Shown here in pieces: positions 22,554 to 23,620 of a stretch of DNA of 23,620 nt. How positions within the stretch are numbered: position 1 is the stretch's first letter; each line of letters begins with the position of its first letter. Location of the stretch: positions 1 through 23,620 of the forward strand of contig DAOVWI010000011.1 of the NCBI GenBank assembly GCA_030636765.1, written 5' to 3'. The DNA is from Gemmatimonadales bacterium (GTDB lineage Bacteria > Gemmatimonadota > Gemmatimonadetes > Palauibacterales > Palauibacteraceae). The translations under genes and the position numbers were made by a program. The notes under the pieces were generated by a model. The model ran no database searches. It was not told the DNA's origin and worked only from the letters and a program-made list of their open reading frames with translations.

Positions 22554-22663
22554 GAGGAAGGCCTCCAGCGAGCCGGAACCACGGAACTTTCGGCCGGTCG
22601 CCAGACCGGCGGAGGTCGGCCGTCGTCAAGCTAAGGGCTGCCCGGGCCACTGAGAAGGCGCTC

Positions 22664-22684
22664 TAGGAGCCTGTCCGAGTAATG
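22664..22684. other. Possible insertion-sequence or MITE end remnant
   Basis: TAGGAGCCTGTCCGAGTAAT, in the gap between the glycosyltransferase and the GCS2-CBS gene, resembles ends of known bacterial mobile elements as I remember them. No inverted partner or transposase is found in the window, so this is a weak call. Confidence 0.2.
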
Positions 22685-22694
22685 GGGCGAGCCG

Positions 22695-23620
22695 TTAGGC
22701 GCTGAAGCCGGCGGCGCACAGAAAGCGGCATGCCACGTCGGGCCACGCGTAGGCCTTCGCCCGCTCCGGGCCGGCCCTTCCCATCGCGGCTCTCAGCCCG
22801 GCATCCTGGAGGAGCCGGATGAGCGCCTCCCTCAGGGCCTCCGGTCGGTCCGGGTTCACGAGGAGGCCCGTCTCTCCGTTCGGCACGACTTCCGGAACGG
22901 CCGCGGTTCGGAGGGCGACGATCGGCAGGCCGGCGGCCATCGCTTCCACGAAGACGATCCCGAAGCCTTCCTGAAGGGAGGGAAGGCAGAACACATCTGC
23001 TCTCCGGTACTCGGCCCTCACCGCCTCCATGGTAGGCAGCTCGCCGAGCAGCTCCACCGAATCCCCTAGATTCAGCGCCGATCGCTCGCGTTGCAGACGG
23101 GTCAGCTCGGGTCCGCCGCCGATGACTCGCAGGGTAGCGCCCGGGACGACCGAGCGAACGAAAGGCATGGCGCGGAGGAGGGCGATCGTGTTCTTTCGCC
23201 GGTACTGCCGGGCGACACTGAGGATCACCGGTCCGGAGCTCGCGGTCACGCTTTCGTCGCTTCCCGATCCGTTGCCCGAGGCCCTCCAGGCGGCATCCAG
23301 ATCGATCCCTTCCGGCACGACCCTCACGCGCTCGGGGGCGAGGCCGTAGGCGTCGATCGCCAGCGAGCGGCTGTACTGGCTGGTGGCGATCACGACGTCT
23401 GCCCGGCGCGCGTTCGCGCCCTCGAGGAGAGAGAGAGCTCGAAAGCGGAGGTGAGGCCACCCCCGTTCGAAGCGCAGCTCGTCGGCCATCACGCCCTTCA
23501 AGCAAACGACATAACGAGCCGCCGGCCTCCGCAGGGCGAACCCGTCCATGTCGAAGCCGAGCACGAGGTCTGCGTCCGAGACCGCGGATCCCGCGGAGTG
23601 CGCCACCCGCAGATTGTACC
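22695..23620 (-). CDS. GT4-family glycosyltransferase, N-terminus beyond window
   Basis: About 308 residues are visible and the frame is open to the window edge, so the N-terminal acceptor-binding domain is incomplete. DLVLGFDMDGF and the KGVMADELRFE segment belong to the N-domain. The linker VRVVPEGIDL (the VxxxGxD type), SVARQYRRKN (S-x-R-x4-K-N) and the GT4 retaining-transferase motif EGFGIVFVEAMAAGLPIVA mark the GT-B C-domain. Such enzymes transfer sugar from a nucleotide donor, often in capsule, O-antigen or glycolipid synthesis. Donor and acceptor cannot be inferred. It is upstream of the GCS2-CBS gene on the same strand, with a 141-base gap that argues against tight coupling. The GTG at 23606 is not the true start, since coding potential continues upstream. 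Confidence 0.9.
   Translation of the reverse strand, partial: YNLRVAHSAGSAVSDADLVLGFDMDGFALRRPAARYVVCLKGVMADELRFERGWPHLRFRALSLLEGANARRADVVIATSQYSRSLAIDAYGLAPERVRVVPEGIDLDAAWRASGNGSGSDESVTASSGPVILSVARQYRRKNTIALLRAMPFVRSVVPGATLRVIGGGPELTRLQRERSALNLGDSVELLGELPTMEAVRAEYRRADVFCLPSLQEGFGIVFVEAMAAGLPIVALRTAAVPEVVPNGETGLLVNPDRPEALREALIRLLQDAGLRAAMGRAGPERAKAYAWPDVACRFLCAAGFSA

Noticed and set aside
22593..22610. GCCGGTC / GACCGGC hairpin as a terminator of the glycosyltransferase gene
   Set aside because: It has no U-run in the - strand direction, and a GC-rich palindrome alone is weak evidence.

Overview
The window looks like a GC-rich (roughly two-thirds G+C), Gram-negative bacterial chromosome segment, most likely a member of the Gemmatimonadota or a close relative. 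This is inferred from the LptD-type outer-membrane protein, the DUF4321 protein, and the gene order prenyl synthase - DUF4321 - tatA and aroQ - pepP - efp - accB - accC - comB - ftsK - lolA - rimO - hemL. No marker gene in the window proves the phylum. The genes are mostly housekeeping. I found no CRISPR array, prophage, tRNA, rRNA, toxin-antitoxin or restriction system.

Layout. (1) About the first 140 bases are foreign to the rest: about 45% G+C and coding a piece of a gammaproteobacterial-type TilS. They join abruptly to the C-terminal part of an LptD-like protein, so this is probably a chimeric contig end. (2) After a promoter-like sequence and a structured leader comes a short + strand cluster: long-chain polyprenyl diphosphate synthase, a DUF4321 membrane protein and TatA. 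(3) It converges with a - strand gene for a membrane-anchored PpiD/SurA-like folding factor. (4) A divergent promoter region then starts a tightly packed + strand run of 14 genes: TPR protein, aroQ, pepP, efp, accB, accC, comB, ftsK, lolA, rimO, hemL, spoIID-like, Gfo/Idh-like, lnt. Many are joined by ATGA, GTGA, TGATG or TAGTG overlaps. The only large gap is a MITE-like element of about 330 bp, with near-perfect 32-bp terminal inverted repeats, wedged between accB and accC and ending next to the accC start codon. (5) lnt overlaps tail-to-tail with a - strand fusion of a GCS2-type carboxylate-amine ligase and two CBS domains. Upstream of that is a GT4 glycosyltransferase cut by the window edge.

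How the genes fit together. Much of the window serves the cell envelope: LptD (LPS insertion), polyprenyl diphosphate synthase (quinone or undecaprenyl-type lipid), TatA (folded-protein export), PpiD/SurA (periplasmic folding), LolA and Lnt (lipoprotein maturation and transport), FtsK (division and chromosome segregation), SpoIID-like (peptidoglycan) and AccB/AccC (fatty acid synthesis). The rest are translation (EF-P, RimO) and core metabolism (AroQ, HemL, PepP).

Main oddities: the chimeric left end; the MITE inside accB-accC; Glu in place of the nearly invariant ATP-binding Lys116 in AccC; an oxidoreductase with both Gfo/Idh catalytic residues substituted; a PpiD with two complementary, incomplete parvulin units; and the ligase-CBS fusion.
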